64,000 nt of DNA from Bacteroidales bacterium UBA5281 (lineage in GTDB: Bacteria; Bacteroidota; Bacteroidia; Bacteroidales; Lentimicrobiaceae), in contig DHSR01000033.1 in the NCBI GenBank assembly GCA_002410555.1, forward strand, positions 124,880 to 188,879, written 5' to 3'. Shown here in pieces: positions 36,863 through 45,881 of the stretch. The notes under the pieces are model-generated. The model searched no databases. It was not told the DNA's origin and saw nothing but the letters and a program-made list of their open reading frames with translations. Position numbers and translations under genes: made by a program. The stretch's first letter is position 1; each line of letters opens with the position of its first letter.

Positions 36863-37461
36863 AAAACAAACTATTATCACTTTTATTTTCTTTAACTTTT
36901 GTTTCACTTTCAATGGCACAGGGCTATGTTGCTGGTGACAAGGCTATTGATTTCAAACTCAAGAATATTGACGGGAATTATGTTTCCCTGGCGGACTTTC
37001 CGGATGCCAAAGGGTTTATTGTTATTTTCACCTGTAACCATTGTCCTTATTCAGTAGCCTATGAAGATCGAATCATTGAACTGGATAAAAAATTTAAGCC
37101 ACTCGGTTACCCTGTTATTGCCATCAATCCAAACGATCCTGAGATTCAGCCTCAGGATGGATTTGAAGAAATGAAGACCCGTGCCGCAGAAAAAGGGTTT
37201 ACTTTCCCATACCTGTTTGATGAAGGCCAGAAAGTTTATCCCGTGTATGGTGCCAATCGCACACCACATGTATTTTTACTACAATCAGAGAATGGAACGA
37301 ATAAGGTAATGTATGTTGGAGCAATCGACGACAATTATCAGGACGAAACTGCAGTGAAAGAGAAATATGTCGAAAATGCCGTAAATGCACTTATTGTAGG
37401 TAGGAAACCGGATCCAAATTTTACCAAGGCTATTGGATGTACCATTAAAAAGAAGAATTGA
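36859..37461 (+). CDS. Exported thioredoxin-family (AhpC/TSA-like) protein
   Basis: A 200-residue protein with a signal peptide (1-20, ending SMAQ). The thioredoxin fold carries TCNHCPYSVAYEDR with Cys59 and Cys62, GYPVIAINPNDP, and the cis-Pro segment NRTPHVFLL. This is the CNHCP-type subfamily of redoxins. Translation is coupled to the upstream TlpA-like gene (ATGA), suggesting a paired redox system. Confidence 0.9.
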   Translation: MKNKLLSLLFSLTFVSLSMAQGYVAGDKAIDFKLKNIDGNYVSLADFPDAKGFIVIFTCNHCPYSVAYEDRIIELDKKFKPLGYPVIAINPNDPEIQPQDGFEEMKTRAAEKGFTFPYLFDEGQKVYPVYGANRTPHVFLLQSENGTNKVMYVGAIDDNYQDETAVKEKYVENAVNALIVGRKPDPNFTKAIGCTIKKKN

Positions 37462-37504
37462 TCGGGCATATATTTTTTATTTTGCTCAATTAAACGTTAA
37501 TTTT

Positions 37505-37533
37505 ACCGGCTATATTTTTAGCCGGTTTTTTCT
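37505..37533 (+). terminator. Intrinsic-terminator-like hairpin directly upstream of arfB
   Basis: ACCGGCTA (37505-37512) pairs with TAGCCGGT (37519-37526), followed by TTTTTTC to the arfB start at 37536. The 8-bp stem with a U-tract is a normal terminator for the redoxin pair. Its position, two or three bases before a start codon, is unusual. Confidence 0.75.
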
Positions 37534-37535
37534 GT

Positions 37536-37958
37536 ATGGCAGATAAAGATATTCGATGTGGATTGCCTGATTTGGGTAGTGAGTTAGAACTGACTACCTC
37601 TTTCAGCAGTGGAAAAGGCGGTCAGCACGTCAACAAGACCGAAACCAGGGTAGAACTCAGGTTCAATGTTTTTCATTCAAATATACTCACTGAAACGCAA
37701 CGTGAGCAACTTATAAACCGATTATCCAACCGCATCTCCAGGGAAGGTTACCTGAGAATGTATGCTCAGAAGTACCGAAGCCAACTGGCAAACCGCAATG
37801 ATGTGATAGAACGCTTTTATCTTTTACTGGCAAAGGCACTGAAACCTGAAAAGCCCCGGATAAAAATCAATATTTCCCGTAGCCAGAAAGATCAACGATT
37901 GGATGAGAAAAAATTGCATTCCCTCAAAAAAGAGTTGCGAAAGCTGCCGGAATTTTAA
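37536..37958 (+). CDS. arfB: Alternative ribosome-rescue factor ArfB (peptidyl-tRNA hydrolase)
   Basis: A 140-residue release-factor-like protein that frees stalled ribosomes. The catalytic GGQ is at residues 28-30, in GKGGQHVNKTETRVEL. The C-terminus is basic (KINISRSQKDQRLDEKKLHSLKKELRKL), as expected for the ArfB tail that enters the mRNA channel. The start abuts a terminator-like hairpin (see separate entry), so its expression control is unclear. It is convergent with the PAS gene. Confidence 0.93.
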   Translation: MADKDIRCGLPDLGSELELTTSFSSGKGGQHVNKTETRVELRFNVFHSNILTETQREQLINRLSNRISREGYLRMYAQKYRSQLANRNDVIERFYLLLAKALKPEKPRIKINISRSQKDQRLDEKKLHSLKKELRKLPEF

Positions 37959-37963
37959 AAGAA

Positions 37964-38299
37964 TCAATCTCTTACATAATGTGGCATATCTTCAGGTAGT
38001 ACCATTGATATTTCGACCAGACCGCCTGCTTCTCCCTCTTTGAACCAGGGTGCCTGGAAAATCAGTTTTTTTTTACCGTGCTTTTCAATGGTATAAATAT
38101 TGGCACTACCCTGTGAGAGCATTGTTTCCATTTTAGCAATAGAATCCGATTGATGGCATGGATATAAATGCTTCCCAATGAGTTGTTTGCCGCCATATTT
38201 CTGAAATACCTGCTGAGAATGCGCATTCATTTCAATAATGTTTCCAGCTTTATCCGACACGGTAATTGCCACTGGGAGCGATTCAAGCCATTCGACCAT
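37964..38299 (-). CDS. Single-domain PAS protein
   Basis: A 111-residue cytoplasmic protein starting at the ATG at 38299 (MVEWLESLPVAITVSD). The frame extends 26 codons upstream, but that part covers a divergent tRNA promoter region and is hydrophobic junk. PAS-domain features: LPVAITVSDKAGNIIEMN, a central histidine/cysteine pair (LYPCHQ) and later beta strands. There is no output domain, so it would act as a small sensor or heme-binding module. Partner unknown. Confidence 0.75.
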   Translation of the reverse strand: MVEWLESLPVAITVSDKAGNIIEMNAHSQQVFQKYGGKQLIGKHLYPCHQSDSIAKMETMLSQGSANIYTIEKHGKKKLIFQAPWFKEGEAGGLVEISMVLPEDMPHYVRD

Positions 38300-38334
38300 A
38301 GTAGTAATTTTTGTGACAAAAATACAGAAAATCA

Positions 38335-38364
38335 TTTGCCACTTCCAAAATAGTTGTATATTTG
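38335..38364 (+). promoter_or_regulatory. Bacteroidota promoter TTTG-N18-TATATTTG for tRNA-Arg
   Basis: TTTG (38335-38338) and TATATTTG (38357-38364) are 18 bases apart. The tRNA begins 18 bases after the -7 element, so this should be the tRNA promoter. Confidence 0.7.
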
Positions 38365-38381
38365 CAGCCTCAAACAATACT

Positions 38382-38458
38382 GGCTCCGTGGCTCAACTGA
38401 ATAGAGCATCTGACTACGGATCAGAAGGTTACAGGTTTGAATCCTGTCGGAGTCACCA
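38382..38458 (+). tRNA. tRNA-Arg (anticodon ACG)
   Basis: The cloverleaf folds by hand: acceptor GGCTCCG / CGGAGTC (one G-U pair), D stem GCTC/GAGC, anticodon stem TCTGA/TCAGA with loop CTACGGA, T stem ACAGG/CCTGT with loop TTTGAAT. The anticodon ACG reads CGU and, after A-to-I editing, other CGN codons. CCA is encoded. A terminator hairpin follows at 38469. Confidence 0.97.
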
Positions 38459-38468
38459 GGATTAATAT

Positions 38469-38497
38469 AAAGCGCTGTTTTACCAGCGCTTTTATTG
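38469..38497 (+). terminator. Terminator downstream of tRNA-Arg
   Basis: AAAGCGCTG (38469-38477) pairs with CAGCGCTTT (38484-38492), followed by a T-rich tract. A clear intrinsic terminator for the tRNA transcript. Confidence 0.8.
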
Positions 38498-38563
38498 TTT
38501 TATGCTTATGACGTAAAACGTGTATTTTATTCAAATTTATTTGCTTAAAATGCAGCAAGTTTA

Positions 38564-39049
38564 TTAAAAACATAAGATTACTCCGATTCCATTCCCGGTC
38601 ATCGAAAATTTAAAATCCCATTTATTCACCAATGAGCTTGCTTGTAATCCCGCGTTGTATGTATCTACAGCTTGTTTTGTTTTTTTAATGGCACTATTGG
38701 TTATTGGTATACTGATTACGATCAATCCGGCACCCATGCCGGCCAAAATCCAGTTAGGGTCTCCGCCCCCAATTGCTGTTCCGATAGTCCATCCTACCAT
38801 GAACCCGCCTATTCCACCAATAACCGTTGAAACAGAATTGGTTGATTTTGCAGCCACGATTTGTTGGTAAGCCAGTTCATCCTGTTTCATGATGTTTTCA
38901 AGTTGATAGAAATTAAGTCTTTGATCACCCTGGTAAAACCGGTAACCGCCAAAAACTTTTCTGGCTGAAATTGAATCAGAAACTGATTGACCAAATGCGT
39001 AAGTCATACTCACAACTAATGCGATGATGATGAAAATAATTTTTTTCAT
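38564..39049 (-). CDS. Exported hypothetical protein with Gly-rich transmembrane-like segment
   Basis: A 161-residue protein with a signal peptide (1-20, ending AFGQS) and a central Gly-rich hydrophobic stretch (STVIGGIGGFMVGWTIGTAI) resembling glycine-zipper segments. The rest is hydrophilic. No family recognised. It follows another exported hypothetical gene by about 20 bases, on the same strand. Confidence 0.75.
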   Translation of the reverse strand: MKKIIFIIIALVVSMTYAFGQSVSDSISARKVFGGYRFYQGDQRLNFYQLENIMKQDELAYQQIVAAKSTNSVSTVIGGIGGFMVGWTIGTAIGGGDPNWILAGMGAGLIVISIPITNSAIKKTKQAVDTYNAGLQASSLVNKWDFKFSMTGNGIGVILCF

Positions 39050-39070
39050 ATTCTGTCTAAAGTTTTGCGT

Positions 39071-39529
39071 TTAAAATGGTATGTAAGCTCCAATGGAATA
39101 TGTTAGCATAACACCAGGCTGTTCAAAATCTTCTGGCATTGCCGGACCTCTTTCAAGGGGAATACCCAATCCTATCTGAAATGTAAACCATTTCTTCCCT
39201 CTGTAAACAAAATTAGGGCCGACGGCATTTTGGGTAAATGAGTCTCCAATACCCTGATTCCAATACTGAAATGAAATAAATGAACTTCTGATTGAAGGTT
39301 CAAAATGATAGTTGAGGCCTGCTCCAAATCCAATGAACCCGGCACCAAGTTGTAATCCAAGATGGTCGGTGAGCAAAAATTCGAAATCAGCTCCTATGAG
39401 TGAGCCACCACCTTGCAATACTCCTATGGTAATGCTGTTTCGTTTCTCAAACTGCTCAAATATTTGTGCATTTTGTGAAAATAGAGTTGTTGATAAACAA
39501 ATCATAATTGTTGTGTAAACATGTTTCAT
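39071..39529 (-). CDS. Putative outer-membrane beta-barrel protein
   Basis: A 152-residue protein starting at the ATG at 39529 (MKHVYTTIMICLSTTLFSQ, a signal peptide). Alternating small/aromatic residues (GLQLGAGFIGFGAGLNYHF) and a C-terminal Phe suggest a small outer-membrane barrel. No closer assignment. It forms a pair with the exported hypothetical gene at 38564. Confidence 0.7.
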   Translation of the reverse strand: MKHVYTTIMICLSTTLFSQNAQIFEQFEKRNSITIGVLQGGGSLIGADFEFLLTDHLGLQLGAGFIGFGAGLNYHFEPSIRSSFISFQYWNQGIGDSFTQNAVGPNFVYRGKKWFTFQIGLGIPLERGPAMPEDFEQPGVMLTYSIGAYIPF

Positions 39530-39813
39530 CTTAATTAGTATCTGGTAAATATTGATTGAGTTGCGACTTTTAGATTTTATAAATGCCTGTATCAATTATT
39601 CAGGCCTGACTATTTTATTTTTAAAGTGGTTTAATTATCAACCTATTTACTCCAAATTCAATAGTGCTTTCTAAGTGTCTTAAAATGTGCAGCTAATATA
39701 TAAAATAAAATATTCTAAATTATCATGTTTTTCGAAAAATTATTTATGTATTCTCCTGATCGGGATTTATTAATAAACTATGAAAAGCAGCGGGGAAACA
39801 ACTTTATCTTTCC
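39530..39813. other. Intergenic AT-rich stretch
   Basis: No gene, repeat or clear RNA structure is visible in these roughly 300 AT-rich bases between the divergent barrel and transporter genes. A TACCTTTG -7 element at 39814-39821 follows. Confidence 0.6.
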
Positions 39814-39821
39814 TACCTTTG
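39814..39821 (+). promoter_or_regulatory. Bacteroidota -7 element (TACCTTTG)
   Basis: TACCTTTG fits TAnnTTTG, 19 bases before the transporter start at 39841. No -33 match is seen. Confidence 0.45.
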
Positions 39822-39840
39822 CAGGCAATATTTCATTCCT

Positions 39841-41439
39841 ATGGAATTCCTTATCTCAGTCAGTCATCTTGCATTATTTTTGATCATCAGCCTTGGACTG
39901 ATCGTAGGCAAAGCCAGTATAAAGGGATTTTCACTCGACATTTCGGCCGTCATTTTTATAGCCATGCTCCTGGGCCATTTTGGCTTTAGGTTACCCAAAG
40001 AATATCAACAAATAGGATTACTGCTTTTTATTTTCACCATTGGCATTCAGGCAGGGCCAGGATTTTTCCGCAGTTTCAGGCAATATGGGAAACAGCTTTT
40101 CATTATTGCCGCCATCATTATAGCCAGTGGAGCATTGGTCACCTGGTTACTTTCGGGTTTAATGCATATTGATAAAGCCCTGGCTGTAGGCCTTTTTAAT
40201 GGTGCCATGACCAGTACTCCCGGGCTTGCTGCTGCGGTTGAGGTCAGCAAGTCACCTATGGCTTCTATTGGTTATGGAATTGCTTATCCTTTTGGAGTGG
40301 TTGGCGTAGTTTTGTTTGTTAGTTTTGCACCCAAACTACTCAGGATAAACTTTAAAAAGAGTGAAGAAGAGTTCAACAGTGGACTGAAACAAAATTATCC
40401 CGAGTTTATAGCAGCGAATTTCAGGGTTGAAAATCCCAATATCAATGGAAAATCACTTATAGAACTCCGGTTTAAATCAGTTACCAGTTGCGTTATTTCA
40501 AGAATTAAGCACCTGGATACTACTACCACACCCTCCCGCGACACGGTATTGTATACCGGTGATGTAATTCGGGCATTGGGCACCGACGAAGATCTGGAAA
40601 AGGTGAAACTATTTATAGGACCGCAAACCGATGAAGGACTTCCCCTGGATAAGGGTCATGATGTACAATGGGTATTGGTAACCAACAAAGAGGTCATAAA
40701 TAAACCTTTACAAAAGCTCAACTTAGGGGCCAATTATGATGCCACGGTAGTGCGCATCCGCCGGAGCGGTATTGAAATCAGGCCCATGCATTACACCATG
40801 CTTCGCTTTGGCGACCGATTATTGATCGCCACCAGTCGCGATAGTATGCGTCAGGTTGTCAAACTCCTGGGCAATGATGATAAGCGACTTTCCGAAACTG
40901 ATTTTTTGCCCATTACTCTGGGTATTGTAATAGGTATACTTGTCGGGATGATTAAAATACCTGTTTTTGGACTATTTAACTTCAGTCTGGGCATTACCGG
41001 TGGTGTTTTGGCATCTGCGCTGATTTTGAGCGGAATAGGAAAGACCGGTCCAATCATCTGGTCTATGTCAAGCAATGCCAATCAGTTGTTTAGGGAGCTG
41101 GGTTTGCTTATATTTCTGGCTACCGTAGGTTGTGAGGCAGGTGGCCACATTGCTGAAACATTCAACACTTATGGCACCGGGCCCATTTTAGCTGGGGTGG
41201 CCATTACCCTAATTCCATTGATCATTGCTCTGATTGCAGGTATTTATCTGTTGAAGATGAATTTCCTTACCCTTATGGGTGTCATTACCGGTGGCATGAC
41301 CAGTACGCCCGGATTGGCAGCCATCAATACCCAATCTGACAGTGGCATTGCACAGGTAGCTTATGCGGCTGTTTATCCCCTGGCACTGGTACTCATGATC
41401 ATTTTTTCAAATATCCTTTTTTACCTTCCACAGTTTTAA
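39841..41439 (+). CDS. AspT/YidE family transporter with RCK_C domain
   Basis: A 532-residue inner-membrane protein. Two homologous membrane halves flank a soluble centre: each half carries the same signature, GAMTSTPGLAAAVE (about residue 122) and GGMTSTPGLAAINT (about 482). The central region (about 175-340) contains two TrkA_C/RCK_C units such as RSGIEIRPMHYTMLRFGDRLLIA. This is the AspT-type antiporter/YidE architecture; it probably exchanges anions or amino acids. It stands alone between terminators. Confidence 0.9.
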   Translation: MEFLISVSHLALFLIISLGLIVGKASIKGFSLDISAVIFIAMLLGHFGFRLPKEYQQIGLLLFIFTIGIQAGPGFFRSFRQYGKQLFIIAAIIIASGALVTWLLSGLMHIDKALAVGLFNGAMTSTPGLAAAVEVSKSPMASIGYGIAYPFGVVGVVLFVSFAPKLLRINFKKSEEEFNSGLKQNYPEFIAANFRVENPNINGKSLIELRFKSVTSCVISRIKHLDTTTTPSRDTVLYTGDVIRALGTDEDLEKVKLFIGPQTDEGLPLDKGHDVQWVLVTNKEVINKPLQKLNLGANYDATVVRIRRSGIEIRPMHYTMLRFGDRLLIATSRDSMRQVVKLLGNDDKRLSETDFLPITLGIVIGILVGMIKIPVFGLFNFSLGITGGVLASALILSGIGKTGPIIWSMSSNANQLFRELGLLIFLATVGCEAGGHIAETFNTYGTGPILAGVAITLIPLIIALIAGIYLLKMNFLTLMGVITGGMTSTPGLAAINTQSDSGIAQVAYAAVYPLALVLMIIFSNILFYLPQF

Positions 41440-41504
41440 AACAAAAAATCGCTTCTGCTCAGGCTGCCGATCAATCGGAATCAATACCTCTACTTTGTTC
41501 CATC

Positions 41505-41541
41505 AAAAAAACCTTTCCCATAACATAGAAAAGGTTTTTTT
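41505..41541. terminator. Bidirectional terminator
   Basis: AAAAAAACCTTT (41505-41516) pairs with AAAGGTTTTTTT (41530-41541), giving A/T runs on both sides. It lies between the convergent transporter and korC-type genes. Confidence 0.85.
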
Positions 41542-41563
41542 AAAAAATACCAGTTAAAGTCAC

Positions 41564-42118
41564 TTAATTAAGCAAATGTTTGGCTTTAATAAGCTCCTTA
41601 CCGGTTTCAATGGCTTTTTCGTTTTCCGGAATCATACCATGATGACGGGATGGCAATGATTTCTCGAGGCCCTTGCGGACATATTCAGCATCAACAATGG
41701 GTTTCAGTTTCAGGAAACCACCCAAAACAATCATATTGAAAACTTTTGATAGTCCAACCCGGGCAGCTTCATCATTGGCTTCAATGCTGTAGATGTTGAT
41801 GTCAGTTCTGGCTGGATGACGGGAGATTCCGTTGGGATCGTAGATCAACAGGCCTCCTGGCTTAACCAATGGCTCAAACTTATCGAGTGATTGCTGATTA
41901 AGAACGATGGCAGTGTCATAGGCATTGATAATGGGTGAACTGATGCGTTCATCACTCAGGATAACGGTTACGTTGGCCGTTCCTCCCCGCATTTCAGGTC
42001 CGTATGAAGGCATCCAGCTTACCTCTTTATTTTGCATCACGCCTGAATAAGCAAGGATCTTACCCATTGAGAGTACACCCTGACCGCCAAATCCGGCAAT
42101 AATAATTTCTTCAGTCAT
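41564..42118 (-). CDS. 2-oxoacid:ferredoxin oxidoreductase, gamma subunit
   Basis: About 184 residues. The conserved N-terminus MTEEIIIAGFGGQGVLSMG starts at the ATG at 42118; a TTG start eight codons upstream is possible but less likely. PSYGPEMRGGTANVTVILSD is the gamma-subunit signature. It forms the catalytic complex with the three subunits encoded upstream and oxidatively decarboxylates a 2-oxoacid to acyl-CoA while reducing ferredoxin. Confidence 0.93.
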   Translation of the reverse strand: MTEEIIIAGFGGQGVLSMGKILAYSGVMQNKEVSWMPSYGPEMRGGTANVTVILSDERISSPIINAYDTAIVLNQQSLDKFEPLVKPGGLLIYDPNGISRHPARTDINIYSIEANDEAARVGLSKVFNMIVLGGFLKLKPIVDAEYVRKGLEKSLPSRHHGMIPENEKAIETGKELIKAKHLLN

Positions 42119-42147
42119 TCCTTTGATTTTTATGTGTTTCAATGGAT

Positions 42148-42921
42148 TTAGTCATTCACTTTAATGTCACCCAACGGATAAAAGGGAAACATATTTTCTA
42201 CCATCCATTCATTGGATTGGTTTGGGGTCATTTTCCAGCCAGAATTGCAATTGGAAACAATTTCGACAAAGGACAAGCCTTTATTCAACTTCTGATTTTC
42301 AAAAGCTTTGCGAACAGCTCTTTTTGCTCTCCGAACTGCTGCGGGCGTATGGACAGCCTGACGTGTAACATAAAGCGTGCCCGGCAACTGAGCAATCAAT
42401 TCGGTGATTTTGAGTGGGTTGCCCATTAAGGCTACATCGCGGCCATATGGCGAGGTGGATGATTTCATGCCGGGTAGGGTAGTGGGGGCCATTTGGCCTC
42501 CGGTCATGCCATAAATGCCGTTGTTGATGAAAATAATAACGATATTTTCACCCCGGTTACAGGCATGAATGGTTTCTGCAGTACCAATGGCAGCCAGGTC
42601 GCCATCACCCTGATAAGTGAAAACAAACTTTTCGGGCATAAGCCTTTTAACGGCTGTTGCCAGTGCCGGCGCCCGGCCATGAGCTGCCTGCTGCATGTCA
42701 ACATTCATAAATTCATAGGCCAGTACAGAACATCCCACCGGTGCAATCCCAATGGTTTGCTCCTGAATGCCCATTTCATCAATCACTTCCATTACCACAC
42801 GGTGGGCAGTACCATGGCCACAGCCAGGGCAATAGCTCAACGGATTGTCGGTGAGCAGTTCGGTTTTTTTATAAACCAGATTTTCCGGTTGGCGGATTTC
42901 TTCTTTTGTTATTTGTGACAT
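42148..42921 (-). CDS. 2-oxoacid:ferredoxin oxidoreductase, beta (TPP-binding) subunit
   Basis: A 257-residue TPP-binding subunit. It has the N-terminal Cys motif SYCPGCGHGTAHR, the TPP/Mg site YQGDGDLAAIGTAE and NNGIYGMTGGQMAPT. There is no separate domain-fused form, so this is the KorB/VorA-type split arrangement. The start is 5 bases after the alpha-subunit stop. Substrate (2-oxoglutarate, pyruvate or branched-chain oxoacids) cannot be fixed from sequence; the KOR/VOR class seems likeliest. Confidence 0.93.
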   Translation of the reverse strand: MSQITKEEIRQPENLVYKKTELLTDNPLSYCPGCGHGTAHRVVMEVIDEMGIQEQTIGIAPVGCSVLAYEFMNVDMQQAAHGRAPALATAVKRLMPEKFVFTYQGDGDLAAIGTAETIHACNRGENIVIIFINNGIYGMTGGQMAPTTLPGMKSSTSPYGRDVALMGNPLKITELIAQLPGTLYVTRQAVHTPAAVRRAKRAVRKAFENQKLNKGLSFVEIVSNCNSGWKMTPNQSNEWMVENMFPFYPLGDIKVND

Positions 42922-42926
42922 AGTAC

Positions 42927-44009
42927 TTATCCTCCGATAATTTTTTGGTGCATGGCTTCAACCACTTGAGTGGGCGAGGGAATGATTCCGCCCATACGGC
43001 CAAAGTGTTCAGCTTTTACTTTACATCCCACTGCAAGTCTCACATCTTCAATCATTTGACCTGCGCTCATTTCAACCGTAAGAATTCCTTTCACCCGGTT
43101 GGCCAGTTCGGCTATGGGTTTAGATGGGAAAGGGAACAGGGTAATGGGTCGCAACAGCCCTACTTTTATGCCCTGAGCACGCAACAGGTCAACAGCCTTC
43201 TGGCTGATACGGGCACTGGTGCCATATGCAATGATCAAATAATCAGCATCATCGCATTGAATGGTTTCAAAACGGGTTTCATTTTCCTCTATCTGACGGT
43301 ACTTTTCCTGAAGATGGATATTGTGCAACTCCATCTTAGCTGAGTCCAGATCGAGTGAAGTAATGATATTGCGTTCTCGATCTTTGGTTTTCCCTGTAGT
43401 TGCCCAGGGCGTATTCTTTATGATCTCGGCTTCTGTCAAACGCGTAATTTGCTCATCCAGTTCAACTTTTTCCATCATTTGTCCGATGGCGCCATCAGAA
43501 AGAATCATTACCGGATTGCGGTATTTAAAAGCCAGATCAAAGCCGAGTGAAGCAAAATCGGCCATTTCCTGTACCGAAGAAGGTGCAAGTACGATCATGC
43601 GATAATCACCATGTCCACCGCCCTTGGTAGCCTGAAAATAGTCAGATTGTGCCGGTTGTATGGTTCCCAGACCAGGTCCCGCCCTAACCACGTTCAAAAT
43701 CAGGCAAGGGAGTTCTGCACCTGCTATATAGGATATACCCTCCTGTTTAAGACTGATACCGGGGCTTGACGATGAAGTCAACACCCGTTTGCCGCATGAT
43801 GCACCACCATAAACCATGTTTATGGCAGCAACTTCACTTTCGGCCTGCAATACAACCATGCCGGTACGCTCATGAGGTTTTTCGGCCATTAAATATTCCA
43901 TTACCTCCGATTGCGGGGTGATGGGATAACCAAAATAACCGTCAGCGCCTGCTCTGATGGCTGCTTCCGCAAAGGCTTCATTGCCTTTCATTAATTTTAA
44001 TTCTCTCAT
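42927..44009 (-). CDS. 2-oxoacid:ferredoxin oxidoreductase, alpha subunit
   Basis: A 360-residue subunit that binds the pyrimidine side of TPP. Conserved segments: LMKGNEAFAEAAIRAGADGY at the start, GYPITPQSEVMEYL, TSSSSPGISLKQEG and the C-terminal EMSAGQMIEDVRLAVG. It follows the ferredoxin-type subunit gene by 19 bases. Confidence 0.93.
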   Translation of the reverse strand: MRELKLMKGNEAFAEAAIRAGADGYFGYPITPQSEVMEYLMAEKPHERTGMVVLQAESEVAAINMVYGGASCGKRVLTSSSSPGISLKQEGISYIAGAELPCLILNVVRAGPGLGTIQPAQSDYFQATKGGGHGDYRMIVLAPSSVQEMADFASLGFDLAFKYRNPVMILSDGAIGQMMEKVELDEQITRLTEAEIIKNTPWATTGKTKDRERNIITSLDLDSAKMELHNIHLQEKYRQIEENETRFETIQCDDADYLIIAYGTSARISQKAVDLLRAQGIKVGLLRPITLFPFPSKPIAELANRVKGILTVEMSAGQMIEDVRLAVGCKVKAEHFGRMGGIIPSPTQVVEAMHQKIIGG

Positions 44010-44028
44010 ATTTTTGGTAAATTAGAGC

Positions 44029-44253
44029 TTACTCAACTTTTTTTCTGTAAACCGTGATTACGGCATCCGGACAAACAATGGCGCAATTGGCACACCCTGT
44101 ACAAGCGTCGTTTACCGTTTCAGCAAAGTGATAACCCTTGCTATTAACATTTGCAGACAGTGCAATTACATCTTGTGGGCATGCAGGTATGCACACCGAA
44201 CAGCCTTTACATTTTTCGATGTCAATTACAATATCACCTTTTATTTTTGCCAT
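44029..44253 (-). CDS. 4Fe-4S ferredoxin-type subunit of the 2-oxoacid oxidoreductase
   Basis: A 74-residue protein with two classical clusters: CKGCSVCIPACP and CTGCANCAIVCP. It is the delta subunit that passes electrons from the TPP centre to ferredoxin and is the first gene of the four-gene operon (delta-alpha-beta-gamma). Confidence 0.94.
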   Translation of the reverse strand: MAKIKGDIVIDIEKCKGCSVCIPACPQDVIALSANVNSKGYHFAETVNDACTGCANCAIVCPDAVITVYRKKVE

Positions 44254-44421
44254 GATATTTGTGTTTTTTTATTGTTGATTTACGTGGTGCGAAATTACAA
44301 TTTATAAATCAATTCAGCCCATGAAAACCGGTGCATTTTACGCAAAAGAGCTTATTTATAGGCATTATAAATAGGCACTGATCAAAAGGGCTGAAATTGA
44401 TCTCAAATTATGGAAAAATTT

Positions 44422-45750
44422 TTAACTGTGATGCAAATGAAACTTTTTCAGTCGACTTTCCAGATCAGGAAATTGGTCGGGATGTACCAATGACACACAT
44501 GCCCTCAAACCTTCAAGCCTTTCACTGCCGGTAATTGCAAGCGAAATTGCACTGATGCCGTAATAAACCAATTCTTCAATCAGTTCAGCACCGCTCAAAC
44601 CCGGATAAGAAATGGTAAAATAAAATCCATCTGCTATCGGCTGGTCAATATCGGTGTCATATACTATTTGAAAACCATTGTCGGTAAACATCTTCTTCAT
44701 GGTATGCGCTTTATCACCATAAACCTTTACGTAATCCACAAAATTAAAACTCCCGTTATTGGCTGCTTCCAGCATGGCTGCAAGAGCATACTGGGCCGAA
44801 TGAGCTGTGCCTGAACTTAAAGCGTACACGGTTCCGAAAATCATTGCCCTGCCAAAAGTATCACTACCATAGTATTTAAGCAGTTCAGATGACTGAGTAT
44901 GGAAAAGATGATCAGAAATGACCATCATCCCAATACGTTGCCCGGCATAACTAAATACTTTGGAACTGGAAATAAATAAGATAAAATTTTTGGTGTATCT
45001 GGCTACAGTCGGTTGGTAGGGAGGCTCGCCCGGACGTGAATAATCTTTACGAAAATCCATGGCGAAATAGGCCAGGTCCTCACAAATAACTACATTGTAC
45101 TTGTTGGCAAGCTCACCCATAATTTGCAACTCATCTTCTGTAAAACAAATCCATGACGGATTATTGGGATTTGAATAGAGCACCGAATGGATATGTCCTT
45201 TCTTAAAATAGGATTCCAGTTTATCGCGTAATTTTTCTCCACGATATTCATAAACATCAAAACTTTCAAATTTCTGACCCAGCACCTTATGCTGTTGTTT
45301 ATGCACAGGAAATCCCGGATCAATAAATAAAGTGGTATCCCGCCCGGCATGCAGACGCGCAAGCGTAAGAAAACTGGCAAAACTACCCTGCATGGAACCT
45401 ACGGTAGGGATGCAGCCGGCAGGGTCAACATGAATGTCGAGAAAGTTTTTTACAAAACGTGATATCTCTTTTTTCAGTTTTTTGGTGCCGTCAATATCCG
45501 GATAAATAGCAGCAACACCACTGCGAAGGGCTTCAATCTCGGCCTGGGTGCCCACCTCTGGCGGGGTTAGTCCGGGAACGCCCATTTCCATGCGTACAAA
45601 CTTTATTTTACTGGCTTCTTCCAAAAGGTCTATCAGGCGTTTGATCTCCCTGATACTCGCTTTACCAACGCTTGCCAGTTTCATTTCTTTTACCACCTTG
45701 TCTACCACTTCATAGGGTACAGGAGTGTCATTTTTGAATTCTTCTTTCAT
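44422..45750 (-). CDS. Class I/II PLP-dependent aminotransferase
   Basis: A 442-residue fold-type I enzyme. Visible features are SNPNNPSWICF (the NPNNP substrate loop), the catalytic Lys in SSSKVFSYAGQRIG and a C-terminal domain ending in charged residues. It is about 20-40 residues longer than typical AspC, mostly at the N-terminus. It sits 168 bases upstream of the 2-oxoacid oxidoreductase operon on the same strand, so it may supply 2-oxoacids from amino acids. Confidence 0.9.
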   Translation of the reverse strand: MKEEFKNDTPVPYEVVDKVVKEMKLASVGKASIREIKRLIDLLEEASKIKFVRMEMGVPGLTPPEVGTQAEIEALRSGVAAIYPDIDGTKKLKKEISRFVKNFLDIHVDPAGCIPTVGSMQGSFASFLTLARLHAGRDTTLFIDPGFPVHKQQHKVLGQKFESFDVYEYRGEKLRDKLESYFKKGHIHSVLYSNPNNPSWICFTEDELQIMGELANKYNVVICEDLAYFAMDFRKDYSRPGEPPYQPTVARYTKNFILFISSSKVFSYAGQRIGMMVISDHLFHTQSSELLKYYGSDTFGRAMIFGTVYALSSGTAHSAQYALAAMLEAANNGSFNFVDYVKVYGDKAHTMKKMFTDNGFQIVYDTDIDQPIADGFYFTISYPGLSGAELIEELVYYGISAISLAITGSERLEGLRACVSLVHPDQFPDLESRLKKFHLHHS

Positions 45751-45881
45751 TACTTATAGAGTTGATGATTGTTTTTTTTTTACAAGTTTTTATTCCCTCT
45801 GCTACTATTTTTCCTCCATTGATATTTGCTGCTAAGTTAAAGAATTACAGCCACATGGCCATGATTTAAACAAAATAAAAT

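Noticed and set aside
42119..42142. TTG start giving eight more residues for the gamma subunit
   Set aside because: The ATG at 42118 precedes the conserved N-terminus directly.
42493..42918. 141-codon plus-strand frame opposite the oxidoreductase beta subunit
   Set aside because: His- and Cys-rich product that is simply the reverse of conserved codons; no start context.
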